Shown piece after piece: positions 10,301-20,066 of a stretch of 64,000 bases of DNA. The stretch comes from Hondaea fermentalgiana (Eukaryota > Sar > Bigyra > Thraustochytrida > Thraustochytriidae), in the NCBI GenBank assembly GCA_014084085.1, contig NPFB01000063.1:93734-157733 (forward strand). The letters are read 5' to 3'. The notes below the pieces were generated by a model. It was not told the DNA's origin. It ran no database searches and was given only the letters and a program-made list of their open reading frames with translations. Each line of letters begins with the position of its first letter. Within the stretch, counting starts at the first letter, position 1. The position numbers and the translations under genes are program-made.

Positions 10301-13300
10301 TTTGCGCTCCGTCGTGCCCGTGAATATCTCGAGGCCGGTCCAGCGCATATTTACGCGCCGCCGCTGTACTCGGCGGACCTGCGACAGAAACCAGCGCTTG
10401 CCCACGCCCACAGCGCCATCCGCTCGGTGTTCGCTCTGGTCGCGCATGAAACGAATAAATGTATTGAAAATTTCAAGCCGTCCAGGCACCGATCCCATCG
10501 GGGCAATCAAACATACGTCGTCATGGAAGAGAGCTTCCCCAGCCGAGGCGCGACGCTGATGGCCCACGGGCCGTCTCGGAGGTGTCTTGGGTGCCTCGAG
10601 ACTTCGTGTCGACGTTTCATCGAGGGCATGCGTATGCTTCAGATCGGACGAGCTGTGTTCAAGCGGGCGTTTTGCAAGTGCCCCACTCGACACCGTGACA
10701 CCAATAGCACGCGCTTCTTGAAGTTCACGAAAGAGATTCAGCCTCGAACCGGCCTCAGACTCGTTCCGCTCGTGCATTGCATGGCGCTCGCCGCCCGCAT
10801 CCTGGCTTGAGGCTGAACCAGCATCCTGGCCACTCTTGTTGCTGTCAGGGACAGCCTTGGATTTGGCCTTATCCATGAGACGCGACGGCCGAGATCTTGA
10901 GGAGGCCTCGCGATGATCATTGGCACTTGGATTAGCCCGAATTTTAAGGCGAAGTCGCGTATGGGAGGTCTCGCAGACGTCGAGCTTGCTGAAGCGAACA
11001 TCGCTCGAACGGCCTTCGCCCCACGTTCCTCGTTCGTGCGCCACCTGCCGGAGGACGTTGGACCACGTTGCAAGAGCGTGCTTCTCCCGCGTTTTCGAGA
11101 TGACACTTTTCTTCTCACGCTGGCGGATTTCTCTCCGACGCAATTGCGCCGTATCAGCACGAAGCTGCCGCAACCACCGCGCAACATCGCGATCTGGGCG
11201 ATACGTTCCGGAGCCTAGCGCTTGAATTGACACGCGCGAGAGCCTGCGCGCGAGCATGGAAGCTGGCGTTTCACCTGTTGGGCCACCGCCAATGAGCGCA
11301 AGCGCATTCTCCTCACGCTGCATCCGAGCCTTGCAGCGCGCGGCAAAACGAGACACTACATCAGGCACGTCGATTCGCGAGCTCAGGTCGGGGCGAGGGT
11401 TCGCAGTAAGGGATTCCTTCAAGGCGTCCATTTCCAAAGCCATGTACCGCAAGGAGTCTACCGTTAGCGAAGCCTCATGGTCGAGCAAAAGGGAAAGAGC
11501 CGATAGTGCGCGCTCCAGCTCAACGCGAGCGGGAACTTGGGTGCCCTGTGGCGCTCGCAAGCATGCTGCAGGAACTGCAAGCAACATAGTAATGACTGGT
11601 GCCTGTAACTCGAGACGAAGCACACAGCACTTGCAACGGCAATTCGTAGGATTGTGAACGACAGCTCTCCGGGTCGGCTTCCCCGAGCCGGACTTGTCGT
11701 TCTGTCCTGCGCGTAAAGTGGGTCCGCTTGACGCCCCTCCATAAAGATTCGCATCGTGTGCTCTCGGCCCAAACGACAGAGGCGAGACGTCGAGGTCATC
11801 CAAGACCGCCAAAAGAGTGTAAAACGCTTGCATCCAGAGATCCTCGGGACCAACCTCGCCCGCGCCGGCACCACCATATTGCATTCCTGCAAAGGGATGC
11901 GGTCCCTCCGGAAAGGGTGCCATGGATGCAGCAACGACCCTGGAAAGGAGGGTGACCATATTATGCCCAATCGTCAGCTTGTCGTCGGAAGACATGGCCC
12001 GGAGCCTCTCTCTGGATTTTGCAACGGCGCCGAGGCTAACAAGAGCACCAAGGTGCCGCCTCACAACGGACGAGGTTTCCGCAGCGTCCAGCGCGCGAAA
12101 TATCTCGAGCGTTCCCTCCAGCGCAGTGGGCCCTGCAAGAATTGTCGCCTTGGACAAAGGCCTGCGTGCTGCGTCCGTCGCAATTTGCAAAAGATCTTTG
12201 CAATGCACAAAGTCAAAGATGGTTGCCACACGCGCAAAACACGCACAAGGGCTGCCATCGTTACACCTTGAAATGGTGGAACAGACAGCCTCAACCAAAT
12301 GCATTTGCCAGTGTGGTACTTGCAAGAATGCCTTCCAGTTATCTTGTGATTGAACGAGTCCCCAGAGCTCATTGAGGCCGTGCTGCTTGCGGGGCCCGCA
12401 AGACAGCCGCGCAACGACCCCAGAGAGGAGAACTTGAAGGGCTTTAGGGAAGCCCAAGCTTCGCTCTTGACCACGCCATACCACTGCAAGATCGGCAGTC
12501 TTTACGAGAAGAGCATTCAAGCTTTCCTCGTGGTGTTCCCACGCGAGGTCTCGTGAGGCCACCGAGCCTGCCAGAACGGAGGCCATTGCAGTCCAAGTGG
12601 ACGCTAGTTGCTGTGTTTGAAGGGCCTGTCGGGAGCGTAAGATACGAAAGAGTTCCAGAGCCGCAAGCACTGTGGCCCGGTCTTGCGAGGCCATCAGCGC
12701 AATAAGAACGTCCGCGGCAACATTACGTACGCGTGCGGGCGAGCCTTCTTCCCAACCCGAAGAAATCGAGGACTGCGAGTTCGCCGAGGCCACAGAAGAG
12801 GCCTCGTCGGCGCTTTCTCCGAGACCATCATCCTCAACGGGAATTTCTATGTTAAAGCATTGGACCACAAATTTAGCCTCGATCCTTGACAATACGCAAA
12901 AGCTATTGAGCAAGGGGGCGAGCAATGGGGCGTCCAAATGGACGCTGCACATGAGCGAAACGAGTGCCATGATTTCGCCGCCACTCGCTCGCAATACACG
13001 CATATTTTCCACGGCCTGATGCAGCATATTAGTCAGCTCCAGAGAGGTTTCCGTGCCGAGTCGCCTCTCCATTGCACCTGCGTCCAATACAGACGTCATA
13101 TCTGTCCATAACGCCCGCGCCTTGTCGCGCGCAGAGGCTCCAACGAAGAAGCTTTCGCCGCCGTGGCTAGCGGAGACATCACCGCTCGCTCCCGAAGAAT
13201 GCCGGTCTGGGACGACCGGAGGCAGCGAGGGCAAACTCGACGCAGGAAAGGCGAGTGCATTCCCCTCTTCATCTATGACAGGGCTCGATTGCAAACCTTG

Positions 13301-16300
13301 CAGACCTGGCGTCAAGGGGCTCACAGGTTCCAGAGCCATACCTGCGAGCGAAACCTCGGAAATTGGGTCAAAGATGACGCTACGTGACATTTTCGATCCC
13401 AAGCGCTCTGCCGGGGTCTGCTTCCGGGCGTCTCCGTCGCTCGATGTCTGATTCGAAGGCTGCGAGGCTACGCCTACCACCACAGGCCGGGACCTACCGA
13501 CAAGTTCATCAACAATGAATGCAACGCCAATAAGCGAACGAAAGATCTCGGGTCGGTTCGTGCAAGCGCGACGGGCCGCCTCCACCATGGGGCCTGCGAG
13601 ATTTGTTGTATCTGATTTTGCCCAAATATCTGCGCAGAGAATGACCTGACGGACACCTTGTTTAAGAAGGACCGGGTCGTTCTCGAGCCTGCCCACCAGG
13701 TACTCGGCGCCAAGCAAGGTGTCTGGGCCAATGCAATCGGCAGAAAGGCGGCGTAACAAATAAGAAACAACTGCGAGGCCGTCCGAGAGCAGCGAGCGTG
13801 CGGCGACCGACGCGCGCCCGACAGATACGAGCTTGCCAAGAAGATGCAGAGCACAACCGGCAAGCGTGGGCCCACCCTCAAGGGCTAACAAGGGGAAAAC
13901 AGCTTGCATCCCCCCAATGGAAAGCATGGCTTTGCGCGCGCCTCGTTGCAGGCAAACACGGACGCCCTCGTCCGCAGTCTGTGCTGCAAAGGGGCGCCTA
14001 CCCAGAAAGAGTGAGGAAGCATGCCGACTCACATCCATGAATACTTTGCCTTCGCGCGCCGAGGCCCGCTCGTCTAACTCCAGAGCAACATGATTGTGCC
14101 GCACGGAAGCCAGCTTGCCCGTGTAGAGAGCTTGGATGTCTGAACTCGAAAGCGCGGCAGCCCAGAATTTGATTGCGCTCAAGCACCCATGCAAGGTGCA
14201 ACCCATGTCTGCGTTTGTACCGATTGTCCACGAAGACAGCCCAACGCTTCCGAGCGGGATGCCGCAACGCCCTTCCTGGCGCAGCCGAGGTTTGCCATTT
14301 ATGAAAATGGAGGCATAGTCCTGCGCACTGCCGGCGAACAGCCCCGTTGGCTTCTCTCGCGATAATACGAGGGCCACATGATACCAGCGCGCAGGCTGAA
14401 TCTCAGAAGCAGCGGGATAACTCCGTGTTTGCCCCCGTGTGCGAATAGCTACAGTCAGCGTGCCATGGTCCACGTAAAATCCCACGCCCTCCTTGCGAGA
14501 TCGACTGCAGATTTCGAAAAGAGTCGCGTTCGAGTCTGTTCCATGCAAAAGGATCCACGCCGAGAAGCTGAGACTGTCCTTGCTGGGCCAGGGTGGAGAG
14601 AATGAAGCATCTGCGGACGGAGACGTGTCCGCGTCAACATCAGGATTGTGCTCAAGATCAAGGCTTCCTGCACCTGGAAGGGACATTGAAAAGTTCACAC
14701 GAAGGCCGCTCTGCACTCCTGCAAAGTAAAAGAAAGAGCGCCCACGCTCAAAGACAGAGTTTACAGTACGTGCAAGGTCAGCGACGAGGTTCGGCTGCTC
14801 GGACACGGTCCAAATTTTCCGGAACAGAGCCTTGAGCTGGCGCACCGAGGTTTGTGCGCAAGCGAGAGCGGCCATGATCTGCAGAGCATAAAGTCGAGAT
14901 TCGCTGTCCATGCGCTCGATGCGCGCGAGTAAATGCAGTACGAGAGGCTGCTGCAGAATAACGAGCGCCGAGGCATTTACGCCGGACTCGATATAGTCAA
15001 AGGGGTCCATCTCGGCGACCTGGGCGTCGACGCCGCCATCTTTGAGTGCAAATTCCGGAAGATGGAATCGTGTACCCGGACTTTCATCTTCGTCATACAG
15101 AGTGCTGATTTCTGATTCGCTGCTGTTCTGCAGCAAGCCCTGATCCACGCTAACGCGGCGACTTTGGAGTGCGCATACGAGTCCGCGCAGCACGATAAGA
15201 GTCGCGCGAAATAGGGTCGGATATAAATCTTGGGCGTGGAGAAGGACGACCACAACTACGTCCATGGCCTTGGCATTTAAAATCAGTTTGCTTCCCGCTG
15301 GAGGAAGGTGGGCAAAACGCCCAGTTTTGGCGTAATACGTGAAGGCTCGCTTCCCGTCAAACACCATTGCTAAGGCAGCGGAGAGCGCGCTTGCGACATC
15401 AGCCTCAGAGTGACAAGTTTTCACCAAGAGCGGCCCAAGGTCCGCGTACAAGGCAGCGGTTTGCGGACTCATACGAACGGTTCGGTTGTGCGCCAAAAGG
15501 CGAGTGAGGGTGCGCATCGTGTGAAGTGCAACTAAGCAACGCTGTTCCCGGTCTGGGCACGCGCTAGCAAAGTGAAGGAGGTCATCCACGAGACTGAACT
15601 CGGTCCATAACGTAGCGATTGTCATCGATGCCGCCATGGAGGCGAAAAGATCGTGGAAGAATTCGACCTTTGTTGCATACGCTTCTTGAGGTTTCGCTTT
15701 GTATTCGCGATCAATCTCGTCTCTGATGGCCCTCAAAAGCTGCCGAGCCTCTGCGTGATCGAGGAGGTGATGCCACAACACTTTGAAGATGTTTGCAAGC
15801 GCAGGACTCACGGCTGCGTCGTTACGAATGCCTCGCCGAGCAAGCATTGCAAAGAGATCGCCTCTGACAGCTTGACTCAGTGTGCCACTCGTACGAGCTT
15901 GGTGCAGAATAGCATCGAGGATGGCCCAGGCGCAACACTCCATCGCCCAGGGCAAGGGCGGAGACCTCTGCAGCCCGAGAATATCTAATAGCTGGCCGAT
16001 TCTCCGGTCGCCGAGCGTCGGTGCTTCGCCAATGAGCATGGTCGCCGTGAGAACGACGAGAGCCTCGCTGGATCCAACCTTGGAGCGCACGCGTTCGTGG
16101 AGCTCTGGCATGGTAGTGCACGCAGCATGAAAAAGATCGAGACGTGAATGGGCGTCGATCGACTTGAGCCACTGCTGTTTGATGGCTAAATCATCGCATT
16201 GCGACTCGAAGACAAAGCGGGGATATTGTACAAAGACTCTGTCCAAATTCGTGTCGAGGCGACGAAGTACGATAAAGAGAGCACGCTTGAGCTTGCAAGA

Positions 16301-17659
16301 AGACGTTGCAGTTAACTTCTCGACAATGTAATCAGTGGCGTGTTCCCGGAGAGTGGGATCCATTACATTCGAAATGAATCCTTGAGTCACAGCGAGGAGG
16401 CCTCGGTCATCGCGACGCGCTCTGGAGTCCAAAGCAAAGGTGCCGTCGACCGCGAAGCAAGTCATTGCGCCGACGCATACGTCTGGGACGGTGGCAACAT
16501 AGCGTGAACATGGGTCGTCATCCCAAGGATACGAAGAGAGTTCCTCGCAGAGCACACTGCAAACCTGGTGCACTGCAGTTTTGGTGAAGGCGCGCAGCAT
16601 AAACTTGCTCGAGTATAGCGTTGATACAGCGGCTGCCGAAATGACAATGTCAGCGTGGGCTCGAGCGATTGGGCTAGAAATGATGTCGACAATAGCGTGC
16701 GTCTCTGTCTCCATATCTTCAAAAATGCGTGCGAACACCGACGAGCAGCCGTGGAATTTGCGCGAAAGGTAAAGCGCGGCCCCGTTGGCCTGAAGAGCAG
16801 CATCGAGCGTGCACGAAAGCCAGGAAGAATCGGTGTTTAGCACGAGCAGATTCCACACACGATGGACAGTTTGAACAAGAACGGGAAGAAATTGTGATGT
16901 GAGCACCAAATAATAGTCTGCGCCTTCTGGTTGAAGATCTGGCTTGACGCTGGCGAGGTCGAGACATCGCCAGTCCCCTGGAAGGCAACTTGAGCAGCAA
17001 AGCTCGCACACGGCGAGAACTAGCGTGGCGGCTTCGCGCTGGCGAGCGACCGAACTAACCGGGAAGCCTTGGCGTTGGCTTGAGGTTGTTCTTGTTTTTG
17101 CTGCTCCTGCTGCTCCTGCTGCTGTTGACGAGGGAGAGTCGCCTACATTCGCAAAGCCATCTTTGAGAACAGCATCAAGAAAGAGCGAAGCCTCCTGTAA
17201 AAGGGAACCTCGAAGCATTTCGGGAACGGGCCATGAAAAGTGCAAAGCAATAGCGGTGGCGACCTGGCAGATACTTATCGTGTCCTCGGTCCCCTTGCTG
17301 CCTTTGAGCATTACAAGGAGAGCTTCTCCGAAGACAGCATGGACACCCACCTCACAGTCTAGCGTCGCGGCAGCGTTTTGCAATTCTTCTTGGAAAGCAA
17401 GCGATTCAATCCCAGACGCTTGCGCATGTTCAAGAAGTTTACGTGTCTTTTCGATGGCAAGGGATCTGTGGAAGGCCTCAATCTCTGAGAGCTTGGCCTC
17501 AGAGATCTGCTCGCGATTGCCGAACCCGTCGCGTCTCTGATGCTGCGAGCTCCCGCTCCCCCTGCGCGAGGATCTCCTACCGCTCCCGCCGCCGCTGGTG
17601 CCGTCGCTGGTGCTGCTGCCGCCAGCCCCAAGGTCGTCACGTGAGCGCCCCTGGCCCAT
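7352..17659 (-). CDS. Giant neurobeachin-type BEACH/WD40 protein
   Basis: One uninterrupted 3435-codon frame. BEACH proteins are large scaffolds for vesicle trafficking, lysosome or secretory-organelle biogenesis and receptor sorting. Order seen: a Ser/Gly/Arg-rich start; a long alpha-helical, armadillo-like region; a concanavalin/LamG-like domain (about 1025-1180, FSAWILLHG and RWYHVALVLS); more helical repeats; a charged linker (about 2180-2370); a PH-like pre-BEACH domain (about 2380-2475); the BEACH domain (about 2500-2800); and C-terminal WD40 repeats (about 2900-3435, for example VLTGSADCCVFVW). BEACH hallmarks are LPWVLADYTSEKIDLEKP, FRDLRFPIGA, RLEPFTTLHIQLQGGRFDHA, VDLDYL and DDVILPPWAK. 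LamG, PH, BEACH and WD40 in this order is the neurobeachin/LRBA layout. A Ser/Pro/Thr-rich insert splits the WD40 part (about 3030-3110). The N-terminus MGQGRS fits an N-myristoylation site. No FYVE domain was seen, and no intron is required. Confidence 0.95.
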   Translation of the reverse strand: MGQGRSRDDLGAGGSSTSDGTSGGGSGRRSSRRGSGSSQHQRRDGFGNREQISEAKLSEIEAFHRSLAIEKTRKLLEHAQASGIESLAFQEELQNAAATLDCEVGVHAVFGEALLVMLKGSKGTEDTISICQVATAIALHFSWPVPEMLRGSLLQEASLFLDAVLKDGFANVGDSPSSTAAGAAGAAKTRTTSSQRQGFPVSSVARQREAATLVLAVCELCCSSCLPGDWRCLDLASVKPDLQPEGADYYLVLTSQFLPVLVQTVHRVWNLLVLNTDSSWLSCTLDAALQANGAALYLSRKFHGCSSVFARIFEDMETETHAIVDIISSPIARAHADIVISAAAVSTLYSSKFMLRAFTKTAVHQVCSVLCEELSSYPWDDDPCSRYVATVPDVCVGAMTCFAVDGTFALDSRARRDDRGLLAVTQGFISNVMDPTLREHATDYIVEKLTATSSCKLKRALFIVLRRLDTNLDRVFVQYPRFVFESQCDDLAIKQQWLKSIDAHSRLDLFHAACTTMPELHERVRSKVGSSEALVVLTATMLIGEAPTLGDRRIGQLLDILGLQRSPPLPWAMECCAWAILDAILHQARTSGTLSQAVRGDLFAMLARRGIRNDAAVSPALANIFKVLWHHLLDHAEARQLLRAIRDEIDREYKAKPQEAYATKVEFFHDLFASMAASMTIATLWTEFSLVDDLLHFASACPDREQRCLVALHTMRTLTRLLAHNRTVRMSPQTAALYADLGPLLVKTCHSEADVASALSAALAMVFDGKRAFTYYAKTGRFAHLPPAGSKLILNAKAMDVVVVVLLHAQDLYPTLFRATLIVLRGLVCALQSRRVSVDQGLLQNSSESEISTLYDEDESPGTRFHLPEFALKDGGVDAQVAEMDPFDYIESGVNASALVILQQPLVLHLLARIERMDSESRLYALQIMAALACAQTSVRQLKALFRKIWTVSEQPNLVADLARTVNSVFERGRSFFYFAGVQSGLRVNFSMSLPGAGSLDLEHNPDVDADTSPSADASFSPPWPSKDSLSFSAWILLHGTDSNATLFEICSRSRKEGVGFYVDHGTLTVAIRTRGQTRSYPAASEIQPARWYHVALVLSREKPTGLFAGSAQDYASIFINGKPRLRQEGRCGIPLGSVGLSSWTIGTNADMGCTLHGCLSAIKFWAAALSSSDIQALYTGKLASVRHNHVALELDERASAREGKVFMDVSRHASSLFLGRRPFAAQTADEGVRVCLQRGARKAMLSIGGMQAVFPLLALEGGPTLAGCALHLLGKLVSVGRASVAARSLLSDGLAVVSYLLRRLSADCIGPDTLLGAEYLVGRLENDPVLLKQGVRQVILCADIWAKSDTTNLAGPMVEAARRACTNRPEIFRSLIGVAFIVDELVGRSRPVVVGVASQPSNQTSSDGDARKQTPAERLGSKMSRSVIFDPISEVSLAGMALEPVSPLTPGLQGLQSSPVIDEEGNALAFPASSLPSLPPVVPDRHSSGASGDVSASHGGESFFVGASARDKARALWTDMTSVLDAGAMERRLGTETSLELTNMLHQAVENMRVLRASGGEIMALVSLMCSVHLDAPLLAPLLNSFCVLSRIEAKFVVQCFNIEIPVEDDGLGESADEASSVASANSQSSISSGWEEGSPARVRNVAADVLIALMASQDRATVLAALELFRILRSRQALQTQQLASTWTAMASVLAGSVASRDLAWEHHEESLNALLVKTADLAVVWRGQERSLGFPKALQVLLSGVVARLSCGPRKQHGLNELWGLVQSQDNWKAFLQVPHWQMHLVEAVCSTISRCNDGSPCACFARVATIFDFVHCKDLLQIATDAARRPLSKATILAGPTALEGTLEIFRALDAAETSSVVRRHLGALVSLGAVAKSRERLRAMSSDDKLTIGHNMVTLLSRVVAASMAPFPEGPHPFAGMQYGGAGAGEVGPEDLWMQAFYTLLAVLDDLDVSPLSFGPRAHDANLYGGASSGPTLRAGQNDKSGSGKPTRRAVVHNPTNCRCKCCVLRLELQAPVITMLLAVPAACLRAPQGTQVPARVELERALSALSLLLDHEASLTVDSLRYMALEMDALKESLTANPRPDLSSRIDVPDVVSRFAARCKARMQREENALALIGGGPTGETPASMLARRLSRVSIQALGSGTYRPDRDVARWLRQLRADTAQLRRREIRQREKKSVISKTREKHALATWSNVLRQVAHERGTWGEGRSSDVRFSKLDVCETSHTRLRLKIRANPSANDHREASSRSRPSRLMDKAKSKAVPDSNKSGQDAGSASSQDAGGERHAMHERNESEAGSRLNLFRELQEARAIGVTVSSGALAKRPLEHSSSDLKHTHALDETSTRSLEAPKTPPRRPVGHQRRASAGEALFHDDVCLIAPMGSVPGRLEIFNTFIRFMRDQSEHRADGAVGVGKRWFLSQVRRVQRRRVNMRWTGLEIFTGTTERKSYLFDFSSGSDRCNVAAKHLGRLIEQEDASWTPSERAARSGAQEAWIEGRLSNLEYLMILNDFAGRSYSDLAQYPVLPWVLADYTSEKIDLEKPESFRDLRFPIGAQTEAKRSELRSKFEDSTRDYRNISPVTSSQGGLFRWPLLSSAEDRQLQEQKHGDVNVLQGPPWHFGSHYSSRGSVLWYLLRLEPFTTLHIQLQGGRFDHADRQFDSIAMAFDFATRVSPRELLPEFFCNPEFLRNSAGFDLGTKQDGTRIDDVILPPWAKTPEDFIRKNRDALESTHVSSHLHHWIDLTFGNKQQGPEAVEAVNVYFHLMYEGAVDLDYLERVRPDLHRTVQRMVEEYGQSPPVLFDRPHSQRRKRLPMYRGISNGDVPTAAKCNSAHWVQTLIRQPSFKDDPIEWSSPVFNIGVVSSLIPFGLGGNKRYELIEHLGRQYDVRHVLMVTQRQIAVMVYIISAKREFANPAKIFTTWETLGQVGGLRAERYQLTFGAARQWGGFVCLPGLCRDKVTHAGLIDRGLLDGRRVTPSVHGVAGAVAAAISVDGGTREGHQGLGPHTPGKSARLSKHTRAMLSASPGAAPAFYGEMNGATGSSSSSSSSPSPSSLSTSPSLPGTSPSTASVTLSSVSATSSSMAGAASADATLLSPLPAVNMMSSSHTSAGVSGPVKALVGASEIPADARNLLRMMAVGSYDNSFRVSTFDWAPTADGSVLFGSLPPRHPFVRRQDSKLSQDEVFKMHTDLTTCVVASEDGAYVLTGSADCCVFVWRVHRETLVLDNVLLGHDDAVTSIAVSAALDLVVSASLDGTCIVHTLEQANYVRSLGFTAPKAADGDNVDKDFPAGSSASDPSGDGNGPAVVVDKTSALWVGIAPSLTPSICVWHAPTQSLISYSVNGRKLGDYVSPVNLLYFTFSLDGELLVCVTERSTVLVLRAHSMELLQETAPSAQKPTSITALDAAPLHRFLVSFGDGSFGVLHVGDSKQF

Positions 17660-18707
17660 GTTTTTCCGTCAAGGGAAATAGGGATGGAGCGCGCCCTTTT
17701 CACGTAGCCCACCTTGGCGCGCCCACCCCCGCGGCAGGCGGCAGCCGCCGGCGAGCGAGAGAGGGTCTCGCCTACTCGCGACCACGGCCGAGCCTGCTGT
17801 GGCCCGGCCTCACGGAGCAGCCCGAGCCGCGCTCAGGGCTCGAGCCGAGTTCGGGTTCGCGCGTTTGTTTGTTTGTTGGTTGTTTGTTTGGTTGTTTGCT
17901 TGCTTCTTCGGTCGTTTGTTTCTTTGTAAGATTACCGCCCAAACAGTGGATAATCGCGGCAGAAAATGGGCAATGGATTGTTTGTCAATTTGGTGAAAGG
18001 ACTCTTCGACTCTTTTCTTTTGCTTTTACAACGGCGAAAGTCACGGCATGAGGAGGAGGGAGGAAGAAAAGGAGCCATCTAGAACTCGCGATCTTGAAGC
18101 GTGTAGCGGTGGTGGCGGGAGCACTCGCAAGGCAAAGAAGAAGACCAAGGCGCTCATGGATCTTATTATCCTTGCACACATATGCGCGGTAGTCTGACTC
18201 TGTTCGTTCTTTAACGAGCTCACCACCGCAACCTTCGAAAGCACCAGAAGAGTCAAGTTATCCTCGTGTCGCTCGCATGGACATCCTTTTTGCGGGAGAG
18301 GAATCGAACAAAGTACGAAGCTGATCCTACATGCTGCCTTATCTATCCCTGAGAATTTGGGCCAAATGTTGCTAAAACTGGGCCAAAGTGAAATAAGAGA
18401 TCCGTTGATGACCTCAAGTGCCACAGTGCAGTGCCAGCGCCAATAGCAGGGAGCCTGCGTCATATCATTCATCAATTGTCAGCATCATCATCCCTGCCCG
18501 GGGAGTGGCAGCGAGCGCCATTGCGCGCGAGTCTGACTCATTCTCACGCCATTACTGTAGTTGACAAACGTTGTCGTGCGACACAGTGAGCATGCTGGCT
18601 TGCTCATAGGCTCACCATTTGCGAACGAGAACACGCCGTCACAGAATCTATCTTACGCGCAAGAGCAGGGCGAAGAAGATTGAGGCGCGAGAAGCAATAA
18701 TACAGAG
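17660..18707. promoter_or_regulatory. Divergent intergenic region between BEACH gene and acidic coiled-coil gene
   Basis: About 1.05 kb separates two divergently transcribed genes, so both promoters should be here. It holds a GTTT-rich repeat (17862-17926). No TATA box or RNA gene could be assigned with confidence. Promoter function is inferred from gene orientation only. Confidence 0.4.
17862..17926. repeat. GTTT/GCTT-type imperfect tetranucleotide repeat
   Basis: A run of GTTT units with interspersed GGTT and GCTT variants, in the spacer about 200 bp upstream of the BEACH start codon. Confidence 0.8.
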
Positions 18708-20066
18708 ATGATTGGTGGTCTTTGGACTAGTGATGAAGATTTTGACGTCCGGGCCACCACAATGAACCCAAGAAAGGGCTTCGAAAAATATGGCGGTCGC
18801 CTCGACGAAGACAGCAGCAGCACCGACGAAGAGGAGTCGAAAGAAGCTGGTGCAGAGAACGTGAAGAAGTCTGGTCATATCGTAAGCATACTCAACGTTC
18901 TCAAGAACAATGCTCAGACTAAGCAGAAAGCACATACATTAAAATTGCATGCTGATACTGTCGCATTTGACAACAGCACAGCCAACGTCGAAGCTAAGAA
19001 CGAGGAGTTCAGCAAGGGAGTTCATGTATTTACAAAGGCCCCATCGATTATATCTTTTGCAGAGGAAGCTGACAGCGAAAACGATGCGGCGAGTACGCTG
19101 ATCCATGAACAAGAGGATGCAGAAATGAAAGAACCTGGTTCGAGGAGATGTTGGGAATACATTTACAACTCAAGCTCCAAGAAGCCACTGATTTCAAAAA
19201 GATCTCACGGTGCACCAACTGCATTGAGCGAGACGAAAATCGCAGACGAAGAGGACAGAATCTGGGCCCCTATTGGCGAAATGAGTCGTCTCATTCGTTT
19301 CAAACGAGATGGTACAATTGAGGTGCACGTGGAAAATCGCTATGGTGGACAGCGCGAGGAGAAGCAGAGCCACACTCCTGACGCGCAGTTGGCGTCTCGT
19401 CTTGCGGGTGCACGTCGATCAATTGAAGAACTCGAAGAGGACGTCGATGAGCCCCTTCGTATCATTCGCGAACAAGACGAGTATCAGCAAAAGTTGTTGG
19501 CCAAGATCCGAGCACGTCTCAGCGTACGAGGAAGTCCTTCCATGAGCGATGCAACGAAAAGCGATGGTGTTCAGGAAAAGGAAGCAGGAGAAAAAGAATC
19601 AGCAAGTGAGATCAAGGGAACATTGAGGCCGAAACCCTCTCCCGTAGACTTGGCTTCGCGTAGCGCCGAGGTTGCCATCGTAAACAAACCACAACGAGCG
19701 AAGGAGCGCGTTCTGCTCTTTGCCGATTGGCTCGCACGTGCAGACGCAGACGCAGACTCCAACACAGACGCAGACTCCAACACAGACACAGGTTCTCAAA
19801 CAGATGCGAACGTAGACTTGGACCAAGAAAGGGGGACGAAGAGCTCAGAGGATGAAGAGGAAAAGGCGATGAAGAGATTCGAACCTGAAGCTGAAGTGGA
19901 GGTTTTGCGCGCACAAGTCGAGCGTCTGCGCGCCAAGCTTCGTTCTCGAGCTCTTGAACTGCACGCGAGGCCCTTCAAAAACGGCGAGACTGTGGACGAG
20001 TTGCTGAGCGATGCCCAGCGTTTCGGACTTCGCGCCTTGCAGCGTTCTCGCCGCGCCAGTGCATGA
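18708..20066 (+). CDS. Unknown acidic protein with C-terminal coiled coil
   Basis: I do not recognise this 452-residue protein. It is rich in Glu, Asp, Lys and Ser and is probably mostly disordered. Visible parts are an acidic Ser/Glu patch at about 35-50; a moderately ordered stretch at about 180-275 (EMSRLIRFKRDGTIEVHVEN, then helical heptad-like residues ending in QQKLLAKIRARL); an Asp/Ala/Asn/Thr repeat at about 345-370 encoded by an 18-bp DNA repeat; and a strongly helical C-terminus (about 390-440) with leucine spacing typical of a coiled coil (VLRAQVERLRAKLRSRALEL). There is no signal peptide, membrane segment or catalytic motif. The start at 18708 is the first ATG of the frame, and the gene is divergent from the BEACH gene. 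A cytoskeletal or scaffold role would be a guess. Open frame length, charge pattern and lack of internal repeats outside one patch support a real gene. Confidence 0.72.
   Translation: MIGGLWTSDEDFDVRATTMNPRKGFEKYGGRLDEDSSSTDEEESKEAGAENVKKSGHIVSILNVLKNNAQTKQKAHTLKLHADTVAFDNSTANVEAKNEEFSKGVHVFTKAPSIISFAEEADSENDAASTLIHEQEDAEMKEPGSRRCWEYIYNSSSKKPLISKRSHGAPTALSETKIADEEDRIWAPIGEMSRLIRFKRDGTIEVHVENRYGGQREEKQSHTPDAQLASRLAGARRSIEELEEDVDEPLRIIREQDEYQQKLLAKIRARLSVRGSPSMSDATKSDGVQEKEAGEKESASEIKGTLRPKPSPVDLASRSAEVAIVNKPQRAKERVLLFADWLARADADADSNTDADSNTDTGSQTDANVDLDQERGTKSSEDEEEKAMKRFEPEAEVEVLRAQVERLRAKLRSRALELHARPFKNGETVDELLSDAQRFGLRALQRSRRASA
19738..19793 (+). repeat. Intragenic 18-bp repeat encoding (DADSNT)n
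   Basis: GCAGAC hexamers lead into two copies of an 18-bp unit (GACGCAGACTCCAACACA), which encode alternating Asp/Ala and Ser/Asn/Thr residues. The length is a multiple of three, so copy-number change would keep the frame. Confidence 0.8.
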
